From positions 1,256,501 through 1,320,500 of the forward strand of contig NZ_AP026968.1 in the NCBI RefSeq assembly GCF_037076355.1: DNA of 64,000 nt, in the 5' to 3' direction. The position numbers and the translations under genes were made by a program. Below are positions 20,610-29,445 of this stretch, in pieces (position 1 is the first letter of the stretch; each line of letters opens with the position of its first letter). Origin of the DNA: Streptococcus parapneumoniae (lineage in GTDB: Bacteria > Bacillota > Bacilli > Lactobacillales > Streptococcaceae). The notes under the pieces were generated by a model. The model was not told where the DNA came from and did not search any database. It was given only the letters and a program-made list of their open reading frames with translations.

Positions 20610-22839
20610 TCATGTCCTCATTTTTTCAGGATCCGTACTCATGATGTCAAAAGGCTTTGTATGTTGTGGAATTTTATTCTTGAAAGGAACAACGGTGGAA
20701 CCGGCCTTGATAAGTCCTGCCCCTTTTTCAGGATTGATTAAGTACTTCTCCAGCTCTTTAGAAAGCCCAAGCATATGCACCAATTCTTCTCGATCCCTCT
20801 TAGCCTGTTTTAATAGAATCATGAACTCGCTATTGGCAATAATGCGTCTGCCGTTGGCATCCAATGGAAGTGTCTCCACATTTTGAGTAATGCCTGTCGG
20901 TATCGCACCATACTTACGGACACGACTCCAAAGTTTGAAGAAGAAATCAGAGGCATGCTTGTCCAATAAGAGTAGCTGCATTTCATCAAAGTAAATCCAG
21001 GTCTTCTTCCCTAGTTTTTGATTTTTCACCACACGATTCCAAATCTGGTCAAAGATAACCATAAGGGCAATTTGTTTTAATTCATCGCCTAGCTTTTTGA
21101 CATTGTAAATCAGGAAATGACTGTCTGTTTTAATATTGGTCCGATGTGAAAATATGTCCAGCGACCCTTCCACATAGAGTTCCATATCCAGTGCCAAGTC
21201 CTTAGCTTCCTGTTCAGGTTGTTGAGCTAAGACAAAGACCCATTCGACCAAGGACGGTCTGTCAAAATACTTATAAGTGAGTATTGTCACACGGTCAATC
21301 AAGGACTTTTCACGACCATCCATTTTACGGTTCAAGAGCTTTCCAATCCAAGACAAGAGAAATTCAGACTTGACCTTAACCGGATCCTCATCCATATTCT
21401 CATCAAATAGATCTAAGACATTTAAGAAGGTGGTAGAATCTGGGGCAATATCAATACTCTCCCCACCAAAGGCTTGACCGATAATACTGTACTCATTTTC
21501 TGGGTCAACAATAATAATTTCAGTATCACTATCTGATTCCTTTAGCTTAGTAAAGATGATTTCATGTTTTGTCGCCATCCCTTTTCCAGCTCCAGAAGTC
21601 CCTAAAATCAAACCTGACGGGGTACTTAACTTGCCACGGTCAATACTGATAATATTACTTGAAATCTGATTAATGCCATAAAATTTCCCACCCTTGTCCT
21701 GAATATCTACGGAAGTCCAAGGTGCATTCACGGCAATATTTGAAGTCGATAGAGACTGAGAGACACCTTCAAGATAGTTCTTACCAAATGGCAAGAGACT
21801 ATTAAAAGCAGCTTCTTGCATGTAGGTCAAGTTATCGATAATCATATCATTAGACCCAGCCACTTGCTTGATAATATCAAGGGACTGCTTGAGTCGGTCT
21901 TCAGTATCCGCCAGCACGCCAATTAGAAATACGGTGTCAAACAGTTTATCTCCTGTTTGGGTCATGGTTTGAAGAAGAGCCTAAGCTTCATCGATGTTGT
22001 TCTCAAGAACATGGCCGACCTTCTCCAAATAGATGCCTGTCCGTGCCATCTTTTGTTGTTCCCCAATCTTTTGCGATTCCATCAAGGTCTTCTTAGTTCG
22101 TAGCTTGGTCATTGTTTCAGACTTAGTAGAGCCTTTAGCATGTAGGCTAATCATCACTTCTAAATCTGACTGCATTAAGTCTCGAATAAATTTATCCCCT
22201 AGCTCCATACCATAGTCACGAACATAGACAATCTGTAATAATCGATCGTCCAATTCAATATGATGCTTGTGGTTAAAGAAAAGGTAGGTTGGGGCAATAA
22301 AGTGTTTGGTGGATTGACCTGAGAGGGACAAATCCTTGTAAGAGAACGATAAATAATTTTCACCTCGTAACATCTCCGCAAGGACATTCACTCGCTCCTC
22401 TCCACCGAGCAGACCAAGAGATACATCAATCTCTAAAAAGCCACTCTTGAAATATTCCCCAATTTGTGGCAGAGAACGAAAAGCTAGTTTTGGTGTTTGG
22501 TCGCTCTTGCCAAATGAAAGAAACTTGACGGCTGAAAAGTTGTTCTCACCAGCCTCTAAGTTGGCATTCATCATGTGATTTAATTCATCACGATAAGCAT
22601 CAAACCCATCTTCCTGTAAGGGCTAGAGAATACTCTTACGGAATTTTTCTCAACAATTGCTCCCTTATCGTCTAAGCCAACTGTTTGATAATTGACATCT
22701 CCTAAGAGATAGGTTTGTGAGAAAAAACTTGGACTGACCTGCATGAGTCCATTTTGAAAAAGTCCCTGACAGGATAACGTATTTACGGTAGAAGGTCTAA
22801 TCTCCTGCTTCTGTGTTTTAGTCTTTTACTTTTTGTCAT
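20610..22839 (-). pseudogene. VirB4/TraE-family conjugation ATPase, broken
   Basis: The C-terminal 450 codons are open and carry Walker A LGTSGAGKG, Walker B WIYFDEMQ and ITQNVETL. This is the ATPase core that powers the type IV secretion channel of Gram-positive ICEs. An in-frame TAG (21983-21981) separates it from the N-terminal portion. Further frame changes lie near 22620 (after ...DDKGAIVEK) and near 22825 just after the ATG. The start overlaps the prgI stop in a TAATG arrangement. Without an N-terminal domain the product should not support transfer. Confidence 0.87.
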
Positions 22840-23192
22840 TAGAAGAGGTCTTTGGTTTCATTGAGTGTTTTAATTTTTTCACGTTGATCTCCTTTTCTTC
22901 CAGTAAATGTACGATCTGGTACTGTTAGTTCATAATGAAATCGGTACTTGAGGTAGATTTCAAATAGTAAATCATTAGGGCGATAGACACCAAATAACAT
23001 GAGTGGAATGGTAAAGCTAAAAACAAAACCATAGACAAACCAATCCCCAAATTGCCAGTAAAATAGGTTCAAGCCCAATACCAAAATGGTTAGGGCGATG
23101 GCTGGAAATACAAAAACAATCTGTTTAGTTGTAAATCCCAGCCATACCCTATGTTGTACCTTTGAGATGTCCTTAAAGACACGTGTATTCAT
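22839..23192 (-). CDS. PrgI-family conjugation membrane protein
   Basis: This is a 117-aa protein starting at ATG 23192 (MNTRVFKDISKVQHRVWLGF) after AAGGAG. The longer reading begins inside the intron-like sequence and is rejected. Two transmembrane helices (about residues 24-45 and 50-72) precede a basic C-terminal tail, as in the PrgI family (VirB3-like small subunit of the Gram-positive transfer channel). It is the first gene left of the conjugative remnant. The expected upstream VirB6/VirD4 genes are missing. The frame is intact, but its partner VirB4 is broken. Confidence 0.85.
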   Translation of the reverse strand: MNTRVFKDISKVQHRVWLGFTTKQIVFVFPAIALTILVLGLNLFYWQFGDWFVYGFVFSFTIPLMLFGVYRPNDLLFEIYLKYRFHYELTVPDRTFTGRKGDQREKIKTLNETKDLF

Positions 23193-23250
23193 AAATAATT
23201 GCTCCTTCTTTGATAAAAGGACTAAGATGAAAATCTCAGTCCAGTTTGAA

Positions 23251-23410
23251 GTACGACGCGCATGTCGTATATCTGAGGTGTAAGTCCTCGGTGGGTATCC
23301 GCTACCGGTGAACCCAAAAGCGATTCCCAAGCCTGACTATCGTGAGGTAGCGGATTAAAACGGTCTGGGGATAGAGCGTTTTAAGTCTGACGCTGGAAAT
23401 AAGAATCAAA
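23251..23410 (+). ncRNA. group II intron 5' fragment (domain I-like), truncated
   Basis: The segment begins GTACGACGCGCATG, close to the GTGYG start of group II introns. It continues with GAGGTGTAAGTCCTCG, AACCCAAAAGCG and GACTATCGTGAGGTAGCGG, which look like domain I pieces of bacterial chloroplast-like introns. It has no reverse transcriptase, no domain V and no 3' end. It lies on the strand opposite to prgI. Identification is from memory of the motif pattern. Confidence 0.5.
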
Positions 23411-23508
23411 CAATTTAATTTTGAAATTCAAATCAATTTATAACGATATTTTAGAAGATATGCTGTGCTATTCCAGATTCAGTTTGCTATACATGCCCGT
23501 CGTACCAC

Positions 23509-23542
23509 AAAATCCCGTGTCTGATGAGGCACGGGATTTTTT
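23509..23542. terminator. terminator after the obgE operon
   Basis: AAAATCCCGTG and CACGGGATTTT form an 11-bp stem with a 10-nt loop and T-rich flanks on both strands. It follows the 52-aa gene and marks the border between core genome and element remnant. Confidence 0.8.
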
Positions 23543-23549
23543 AGCTTCT

Positions 23550-23708
23550 TTACTGAGATGGATTTTCCTTTTTAGTTCGTGCCAACCTGAAGGCACGATT
23601 TGGATTGAGACGATTAAATAGTTCTTCCAATTTCTTTTCATTCCAAACGTCTGCGGCGGAAACAAAATTACCATCTGCATCTCGGAAAGATATCGGTTTA
23701 TCTCCCAT
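23550..23708 (-). CDS. conserved 52-aa hypothetical protein downstream of obgE
   Basis: The ATG at 23708 follows TAGGAGAC, 9 nt after the obgE stop. The protein is MGDKPISFRDADGNFVSAA... to ...TKKENPSQ, 52 residues. It ends in a TAA just before a strong terminator, so it is the last gene of the obgE transcript. It is hydrophilic and has no membrane segment or cysteine. I recall a similar small gene beside obgE in pneumococcus. Function unknown; ribosome-site strength and spacing argue that it is real. Confidence 0.72.
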   Translation of the reverse strand: MGDKPISFRDADGNFVSAADVWNEKKLEELFNRLNPNRAFRLARTKKENPSQ

Positions 23709-23717
23709 ACCAGTCTC

Positions 23718-25028
23718 CTAGTCTACAAATTCAAACTCAAATTTACCAATGCGGACCAAGTCTCCATCCTTAGCACCACGCGCACGAAGAGCTTCATCAA
23801 CCCCCATACCACGAAGTTGGCGGGCAAATTTCATGACTGATTCGTCACGATCAAAGTTTGTCATATTAAAGAGTTTCATGAGTTTTTCACCAGAAAGTAC
23901 CCATGTCGCATCGTCATCACGGCTAATTTCAAAGGCTTTTTCTTCTTCGTCAAATCCATAGTAGGCTTCTTCTTCCATATCAGACTCGTCATAGAGCAAG
24001 AATTCTGGTGTCTTGTCTAACAATTCAGCTGTAGCATCCAAAAGCGTTGCCAAACCTTGCTTGGTCAATCCAGAAATTGGGAAGATAGCTGGTAACTCTT
24101 CAAATTCATCGTAGTTTTCAGCCAATTTCTTCTTGAATTCTTCAAGATTTTCTTGACTCTCAGGCATGTCCATTTTATTGGCTACGATAATCTGTGGACG
24201 CTCCATGAGGCGGAGGTTATAAGACTCTAACTCCTTATTGATCGCTAGGTAGTCCTCATAAGGATCACGGCCTTCGCTAGCTGACATATCAATGATATGG
24301 AGGATGACACGTGTACGCTCAATGTGGCGGAGGAACTGGGTTCCCAAACCAACACCTTGACTAGCCCCTTCAATCAAACCTGGCAGATCGGCTACTGCAA
24401 AGGATTCACCTGATTGGGTACGAACCATACCAAGATTTGGTACAATGGTCGTAAAGTGGTAGGCGCCGGTTTTAGGTTTAGCTGAGGTAATAACACTGAG
24501 CAGTGTTGATTTCCCTACAGATGGAAATCCTACTAAACCGACATCTGCCAAAATTTTTAGTTCCAATTGTAACTCACGTTCCTGACCTGGTTCTCCATTT
24601 TCAGAGATTTCCGGTGCAGGATTTTTTGGTGTCGCAAAGCGGATATTTCCACGTCCACCACGACCACCGTGGGCAACGATAAATTCTTGACCATGTTCAA
24701 TCAAATCTGTCAAGACCTTGCCAGTCTCTGCATCACGCACAGTCGTACCTTGTGGCACTCGAACTCTAAGGTCCTCAGCGCCACGACCATGCATCCCTTT
24801 GGTCATTCCTTTCTCACCAGAATCAGCCTTGAAATGACGATTGTAGCGGAAATCCATGAGGGTACGTAGTCCTTCGTCTACAACGAAAACCACATTACCT
24901 CCACGTCCACCATCACCACCCCAAGGACCGCCATTAGGGACATATTTTTCACGGCGAAAGGCAACCATGCCATCACCACCATTTCCAGCCTTGACCTTGA
25001 TCTTAGCTGTATCTAAAAACATACTCAT
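23718..25028 (-). CDS. obgE: Obg-family GTPase
   Basis: This 436-aa GTPase acts in late 50S ribosome assembly and stress control. The N-terminal Obg fold is glycine-rich ([21 protein letters not shown]). The G domain has G1 [10 protein letters not shown]3 DLPG and G4 NKMD, and a C-terminal OCT domain (about residues 355-436) is present. Length is normal for streptococci. A terminator-like hairpin upstream (25043-25068) suggests partly separate expression from the dnaG-rpoD run. A 52-aa gene follows at once. Confidence 0.96.
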   Translation of the reverse strand: MSMFLDTAKIKVKAGNGGDGMVAFRREKYVPNGGPWGGDGGRGGNVVFVVDEGLRTLMDFRYNRHFKADSGEKGMTKGMHGRGAEDLRVRVPQGTTVRDAETGKVLTDLIEHGQEFIVAHGGRGGRGNIRFATPKNPAPEISENGEPGQERELQLELKILADVGLVGFPSVGKSTLLSVITSAKPKTGAYHFTTIVPNLGMVRTQSGESFAVADLPGLIEGASQGVGLGTQFLRHIERTRVILHIIDMSASEGRDPYEDYLAINKELESYNLRLMERPQIIVANKMDMPESQENLEEFKKKLAENYDEFEELPAIFPISGLTKQGLATLLDATAELLDKTPEFLLYDESDMEEEAYYGFDEEEKAFEISRDDDATWVLSGEKLMKLFNMTNFDRDESVMKFARQLRGMGVDEALRARGAKDGDLVRIGKFEFEFVD

Positions 25029-25042
25029 TTTTTCTTCTCACT

Positions 25043-25068
25043 TTAAAAAAGGGCTGGGAAACCCCAGT
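25043..25068 (-). terminator. terminator between the DUF4044 gene and obgE
   Basis: On the minus strand CTGGG-GTTT-CCCAG is followed by CCTTTTTT. It lies 24 nt after the small-protein stop. Confidence 0.6.
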
Positions 25069-25091
25069 CACTAAATTTTCTTGAATCTATT

Positions 25092-25226
25092 TTATAGATT
25101 ACTGAGGGCACCAATTGCAGTTGCAAAAATTCCCAATAAACTTGCTACTAGCATGATAATCACGATAAACAAGGTTATTTTCTCAAACATAGTTTTTTTA
25201 CGATTTCCATTATCTCCAAATGCCAT
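25092..25226 (-). CDS. DUF4044-type small membrane protein
   Basis: This is a 44-aa protein (MAFGDNGNRKKTMFEKITLF...) with one transmembrane helix from about residue 17 to 42. The ribosome site AAGGAG stands 8-9 nt before the ATG. The composition and length fit the DUF4044 family of Firmicutes. It lies between the PspC-domain gene and obgE. Function is unknown; the strong ribosome site and family resemblance support it. Confidence 0.78.
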   Translation of the reverse strand: MAFGDNGNRKKTMFEKITLFIVIIMLVASLLGIFATAIGALSNL

Positions 25227-25284
25227 TTTTTTCTCCTTCGTTACATTCTATTTTCTATTATCTTAGCATGAATTGAGCTAGTTT

Positions 25285-25476
25285 TCAATAGTCACTTGCT
25301 ACAGGTGCGATAATCCATAAAATGATATAAGCTACAATTCCCGCTCCGTAACAGCAAGCAAGGACACCCCAAATGACTCGAACGATAGTTGGATCCATAT
25401 CTAGATAATGAGCCACTCCGGCACAAACACCCGCAATCTTTTGATCACTACCACTTCTCATCAATTGTTTTTTCAT
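25285..25476 (-). CDS. PspC-domain small membrane protein
   Basis: This is a 63-aa protein with a basic N-terminus, the PspC signature (DQKIAGVCAGVAHYLDMDPTIVRVIW) and a C-terminal hydrophobic helix ending in IAPVASDY. The family is named for phage-shock protein C and is linked to envelope stress. Here it stands alone, without other Psp genes, 14 nt after the glucosyltransferase stop, so it may respond with the glycolipid genes. Full length for the short streptococcal form. Confidence 0.85.
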   Translation of the reverse strand: MKKQLMRSGSDQKIAGVCAGVAHYLDMDPTIVRVIWGVLACCYGAGIVAYIILWIIAPVASDY

Positions 25477-25490
25477 AGCTATTCCTCTTT

Positions 25491-26816
25491 CTATTCTTCA
25501 TGGTCTTTCCAATAATCTCTGATGCTGATTAACTGTGTTTTTGAAGCCTTCAGCATGCGTCTAGAGCCTTTTACCGGTACAGCGACTACCTTTTGCGGAA
25601 GATACAAAACTGTTTTAAAAATACGCTGACTGACCGTATCATCTTTTGCTAAATCTTTCTGGAAATTATTTGAAATAATAGCATCAAGATAAAACTCATG
25701 CACCCGTTTCCCAAAGTTCTCAGCCGAAATCTCGTACAATTTTTCTGATAAGGTATGCTCATTCATGTCTGGTGTTGCAATCAAGGCCTCTAAAATAGCA
25801 CCAGCCAAATCATGTTCTCCATAGTACAAGGTTCCAAACATCTTGTCATTGATGAGATTGTCCAGATAAGGATTTCCATGAGCAATGACAGGCGTCCCAC
25901 TAGCTAAGCTTTCCAAGTAGGTCAAGCCTTGGGTTTCACTTGTCGATGCCGAGATGAAGAAATCTGCCGCCTTATAATAAAGAGCCGTCTCACTAGGAGC
26001 AATCATACCTGTAAAGATAACGAAGTCTTGAATCTCTAGTTTCTGGGCTTGCTCTTTGAGGTCATCCAGATAAGGCCCATCCCCAGCAACTACCAGTTTC
26101 ACCTTGTCTTCCTCTCTCAGAACTTCTGCAAAGGCTGCTAATACTGCTTGAATATTTTTTTCATAGGAAATTCTGGAAAGACTAAGCAACATCTTTTCAT
26201 CATCTTGAATCCCTAATTTACTACGCAGTTCTTTCAGATTTTCTTGCTTGATTTCTGGACGTTCAAACTTGGCTAATTCAATCCCAGTTGGAATAACTCT
26301 CTTTTCCACCTTGACCTTATAGTCCGATAGCAAGTCTCGGACAATCTCACTCGGGCAAATGACTCCATCCACATCATGCAAAAAACCTCTAACCAGATAC
26401 TTGACCATACTAGGACGAATCAACATCCCCTTGGCAATATAATGGACATAGTCTTCATACTGGGTGTGATAGGTATGGATGACTGGAATCTTCAATTCAC
26501 GCGCAATCCAAATCCCCAACAAGCCTAAAGAAAATTCTGTCTGGGTATGAATAATATCCAGCTGATATTGTTTAGCAATTTCAAGCGCCTTACTGAATCC
26601 TCGATAGGCAAAGCGGCGATCTTTAAAAGCAAAGAAGGGAACACTTGGAATGCGGATAATTTGCCAATCTTCGTAGCGATTGACATCCTTATCTGTCGTC
26701 GTAAAGATAAAAACAGCATGCCCCTGCTTTTCAAGTTCTGTTTTCAAGGTTCGAATACTGGTCGCAACACCTGAAACCTGAGGAAAATAGGTATCTGTAA
26801 ATAAACCAATTCGCAT
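25491..26816 (-). CDS. 1,2-diacylglycerol 3-glucosyltransferase (GT4 family)
   Basis: This 441-aa GT-B glycosyltransferase has an N-terminal acceptor domain (MRIGLFTDTYFPQVSGVATSI), a donor domain (MLLSLSRISYEKNIQAVLAAF, VVAGDGPYLDDL) and the EX7E-type SETQGLTYLESLASGTPVIA. By position beside cpoA it should be the enzyme making monoglucosyl-diacylglycerol, the first membrane glycolipid, which also anchors lipoteichoic acid in pneumococcus. It starts 15 nt after the cpoA stop, so the two steps are cotranscribed. The C-terminus is basic, as in membrane-associated synthases. Confidence 0.88.
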   Translation of the reverse strand: MRIGLFTDTYFPQVSGVATSIRTLKTELEKQGHAVFIFTTTDKDVNRYEDWQIIRIPSVPFFAFKDRRFAYRGFSKALEIAKQYQLDIIHTQTEFSLGLLGIWIARELKIPVIHTYHTQYEDYVHYIAKGMLIRPSMVKYLVRGFLHDVDGVICPSEIVRDLLSDYKVKVEKRVIPTGIELAKFERPEIKQENLKELRSKLGIQDDEKMLLSLSRISYEKNIQAVLAAFAEVLREEDKVKLVVAGDGPYLDDLKEQAQKLEIQDFVIFTGMIAPSETALYYKAADFFISASTSETQGLTYLESLASGTPVIAHGNPYLDNLINDKMFGTLYYGEHDLAGAILEALIATPDMNEHTLSEKLYEISAENFGKRVHEFYLDAIISNNFQKDLAKDDTVSQRIFKTVLYLPQKVVAVPVKGSRRMLKASKTQLISIRDYWKDHEE

Positions 26817-26831
26817 AGATTACCTCACTTT

Positions 26832-27875
26832 TTATTTTCTCCCTAAAGCGGCTTGTTTCTCATAAAAGTCCAACCAGATTTGCAACAGATGCTCTTCAGA
26901 ATACTCTCTAGAAATATTCTTAGCCTTTTCTTTCAAATCTTTTAAGGTAGCAGGATTTGCTTGATATTCCAGAATAGCCTCTTTCATCTCTTCTCTATCT
27001 GCTGTCGCCCGATAATTTCCCTCCAAAATTACCTTATAAAGATCTAAATCACGCAACATTATAGGAGCTTCACAACTGGCAGCCTCTAAAATCGTCATCG
27101 GAAAGAGCTCATTATAACTAGGTAACAAGAAAAGATTTGCTAGGGCATACAACTCGCGCATTCGCTCTGGTGAGACAATTCCTGGAAAAATCAAATTTTT
27201 AGGGGGATTCTCCATCATTTTCTTGTAACGTTCATAACCATCTGTCATACCACCAAAAGAGAAACCACCAGCCCAGATAAAGGTAATTTGCGGCAATTCC
27301 TCAGCCAGACGGATAAAATCATCAATCCCTTTACGTTTCTGAACTTGACCAGCACCTACTACGATAAACTGATTATCACTAAGACCTAGCTCTGTTCGCA
27401 GTCTCACTATCTCTTCTTGTGGAAGTGGATGCCATTTTTCCTTGTTGACAAAGTTAGGGATATAAGTCACTTTTTCACGTGGAATACCAGCCGCCACCAA
27501 ATCCTCAATGAACATAGGATTGACCACCACCAAGTGCTCCATTCGGTTGTAAAAAGAAAATACATAGCGTTTCACAATTCCCTTTAAGAAAAATGGAATT
27601 TTCAAACTCCCCTCAAGTGTGTCAGGTAAGAAATGCACATAGCCAATTTTCCTTCCCGAGCGTTTCTTTTGGAATGTTGATAAATAATAGGGGAAATCAA
27701 TGGTATGAAAGTGAGTCACATCTGCCTCTACTGGAAGATTTTCTGTAACAATCAATTGGTCCTTGGCATCACGATGAAGAAGACGAACTAATTCACGGTA
27801 GGCACCTGAAACTCCTTGTCCTGCTACTTTCTCACTTGAACTCAACATATTGATGCGTAATTTCTTTTTTTCCAT
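26832..27875 (-). CDS. cpoA: glycolipid galactosyltransferase CpoA (GT4 family)
   Basis: I place the start at ATG 27875 (MEKKKLRINMLSSSEKVAGQGVSG), because the longer reading is a hydrophobic stretch not seen in the family; its ribosome site is weak. The 347-aa protein has GT-B features: VGAGQVQKRKGIDDF, FIWAGGFSFGG and YNELFPMTILEAASCEAP. In pneumococcus CpoA adds galactose to monoglucosyl-diacylglycerol, and mutants show altered beta-lactam susceptibility. It is followed by the partner glucosyltransferase after 15 nt. Confidence 0.88.
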   Translation of the reverse strand: MEKKKLRINMLSSSEKVAGQGVSGAYRELVRLLHRDAKDQLIVTENLPVEADVTHFHTIDFPYYLSTFQKKRSGRKIGYVHFLPDTLEGSLKIPFFLKGIVKRYVFSFYNRMEHLVVVNPMFIEDLVAAGIPREKVTYIPNFVNKEKWHPLPQEEIVRLRTELGLSDNQFIVVGAGQVQKRKGIDDFIRLAEELPQITFIWAGGFSFGGMTDGYERYKKMMENPPKNLIFPGIVSPERMRELYALANLFLLPSYNELFPMTILEAASCEAPIMLRDLDLYKVILEGNYRATADREEMKEAILEYQANPATLKDLKEKAKNISREYSEEHLLQIWLDFYEKQAALGRK

Positions 27876-27989
27876 AGCTACTATTATATCATTTTCTTTG
27901 AATAAAATCAGCAAAAGAAAGGAGAGAGTAAAGGAAAAGAAGAGGAAATTTCCTCGCTTTTCCAATAATCTCTCACATGTTTTATATGT

Positions 27990-28331
27990 TTACTTAATGC
28001 CTAGGGCAATGCGTGCATAGCGACTCATTTTTTCAACGGTCCAGGCTGGATACCAAACCAATTTGACCTCAGTATCCGTTACTTCTGGAACCTCGGTCAT
28101 GGCATCATAAATCTGGTCCGTCAAAAGGTCTGCTAGGGGACAACCCATAGTTGTCAACGTCATATCAATCTCTGTTTGCCCTGTGTCGCCGTCAAAACGA
28201 ATCTCATAAATCAAACCAAGATTGACAATATCGATTCCCAACTCAGGGTCAATAACTTCTTCCAAGGCTGTTAAAATCCGTGTTTTGATGTTTTCAATTT
28301 GCTCTTCTGTATAAGCCATATTTATCCTCAC
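27990..28331 (-). CDS. MIP18/PaaD-like metal-sulfur cluster protein (DUF59)
   Basis: The frame gives 113 aa; the first Met that follows the spaced ribosome site may be MAYTEEQIENIK, two or more codons in. The family motifs EEVIDPELGIDIVNLGLIY and TLTTMGCPLADLLTDQI (with the conserved Cys) are clear. Such proteins help assemble or mature Fe-S clusters. It stands 2 nt after rpoD and before cpoA, an arrangement conserved in streptococci. No direct partner is visible here. Confidence 0.9.
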   Translation of the reverse strand: MRINMAYTEEQIENIKTRILTALEEVIDPELGIDIVNLGLIYEIRFDGDTGQTEIDMTLTTMGCPLADLLTDQIYDAMTEVPEVTDTEVKLVWYPAWTVEKMSRYARIALGIK

Positions 28332-28333
28332 TC

Positions 28334-29443
28334 TTAGTCTTCAATAAAATCACGAAGCGGTTTGCTGCGACTTGGTTGGCGTAGTTTTCTCAAAGCTTTA
28401 GCTTCAATCTGACGGATACGCTCGCGAGTCACGTTAAAGACTTTACCCACATCTTCAAGGGTGCGCATTTTCCCATCATCAAGCCCAAAACGTAGACGCA
28501 GAACATTTTCTTCACGGTCTGTAAGAGTATCCAAGACCTCATCCAATTGCTCACGCAAGACGATACGAGTTGTATAATCCACTGGATTTTCAATCACTTC
28601 ATCTTCGATAAAGTCCCCAAGATGGCTATCATCCTCTTCACCGATTGGTGTTTCAAGAGATACTGGTTCTTGGGCAATCTTCAAGATTTCACGAACCTTG
28701 TCAGGAGTCATATCCATACGTTCAGCGATTTGCTCAGGTGTTGGATCTTGTCCCAATTCTTGAAGGAGATTCCGCTGTTCACGAACCAATTTATTGATCG
28801 TTTCAACCATGTGGACTGGGATACGGATGGTACGAGCTTGATCCGCAATAGCACGAGTGATTGCCTGACGAATCCACCAAGTTGCGTAAGTTGAGAACTT
28901 GAATCCTTTAGAATAGTCAAACTTGTCAACTGCCTTCATCAAGCCCATATTTCCTTCTTGAATCAAGTCAAGGAACTGCATACCACGACCGACATAGCGT
29001 TTGGCTATAGAAACAACCAAACGAAGGTTGGCTTCCGCAAGACGTTGTTTGGCTTCGATATCGCCAGCTTCAACTGCTAGTGCTAATTCTTTTTCCTCTT
29101 CATTGGTCAAGAGAGGAACGACCCCGATTTCTTTCAAGTACATACGGACAGGGTCGTTGACCTTAGCCGAAGTTGACCCAATCAAGTCCTCATCGCTGAG
29201 TTCTGGTTCTTCTTCATTGCTAAGAACACGCGCACTTGGATTTCCTTCGTTATCTGTGATAGAAATTCCTGCATCCTGGATTCGTTGCAAGAGATCTTCA
29301 ATCCCATCAGCGTCCAAGGTAAAAGGAACGACAAGACTAGCATTGATTTCATCATCTGTTGCTGTCCCTTTTTGCTTATGATTACGGATAAATTCTGCTA
29401 CTTGTACGTCAAATGTTGTTACTTCTTTTTGTTTTGTTGCCAT
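28334..29443 (-). CDS. rpoD: primary sigma factor of RNA polymerase
   Basis: This 369-aa sigma-70 protein has region 1.1 at the N-terminus and region 1.2-2 ([18 protein letters not shown], then [19 protein letters not shown] and [12 protein letters not shown] for core and -10 binding). Regions 3 and 4 follow, with a helix-turn-helix in [19 protein letters not shown]. Length is typical for Firmicutes. It starts 2 nt after dnaG in the classic macromolecular-synthesis operon, lacking rpsU as usual in streptococci. Confidence 0.97.
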   Translation of the reverse strand: MATKQKEVTTFDVQVAEFIRNHKQKGTATDDEINASLVVPFTLDADGIEDLLQRIQDAGISITDNEGNPSARVLSNEEEPELSDEDLIGSTSAKVNDPVRMYLKEIGVVPLLTNEEEKELALAVEAGDIEAKQRLAEANLRLVVSIAKRYVGRGMQFLDLIQEGNMGLMKAVDKFDYSKGFKFSTYATWWIRQAITRAIADQARTIRIPVHMVETINKLVREQRNLLQELGQDPTPEQIAERMDMTPDKVREILKIAQEPVSLETPIGEEDDSHLGDFIEDEVIENPVDYTTRIVLREQLDEVLDTLTDREENVLRLRFGLDDGKMRTLEDVGKVFNVTRERIRQIEAKALRKLRQPSRSKPLRDFIED

Positions 29444-29445
29444 TA

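Noticed and set aside
1829..22839. The in-frame TAA/TAG/TGA codons could be reassigned (alternative code or programmed readthrough).
   Set aside because: All three stops are used, frameshifts occur in the same genes, and the neighbouring intact genes end at the same stops.
22839..23330. A longer prgI reading with 46 extra N-terminal residues.
   Set aside because: The extension runs into the intron-like DNA; AAGGAG is placed for ATG 23192.
29001..29381. A 126-codon plus-strand frame opposite rpoD.
   Set aside because: It is antisense to a strongly conserved gene and has no promoter or ribosome site.
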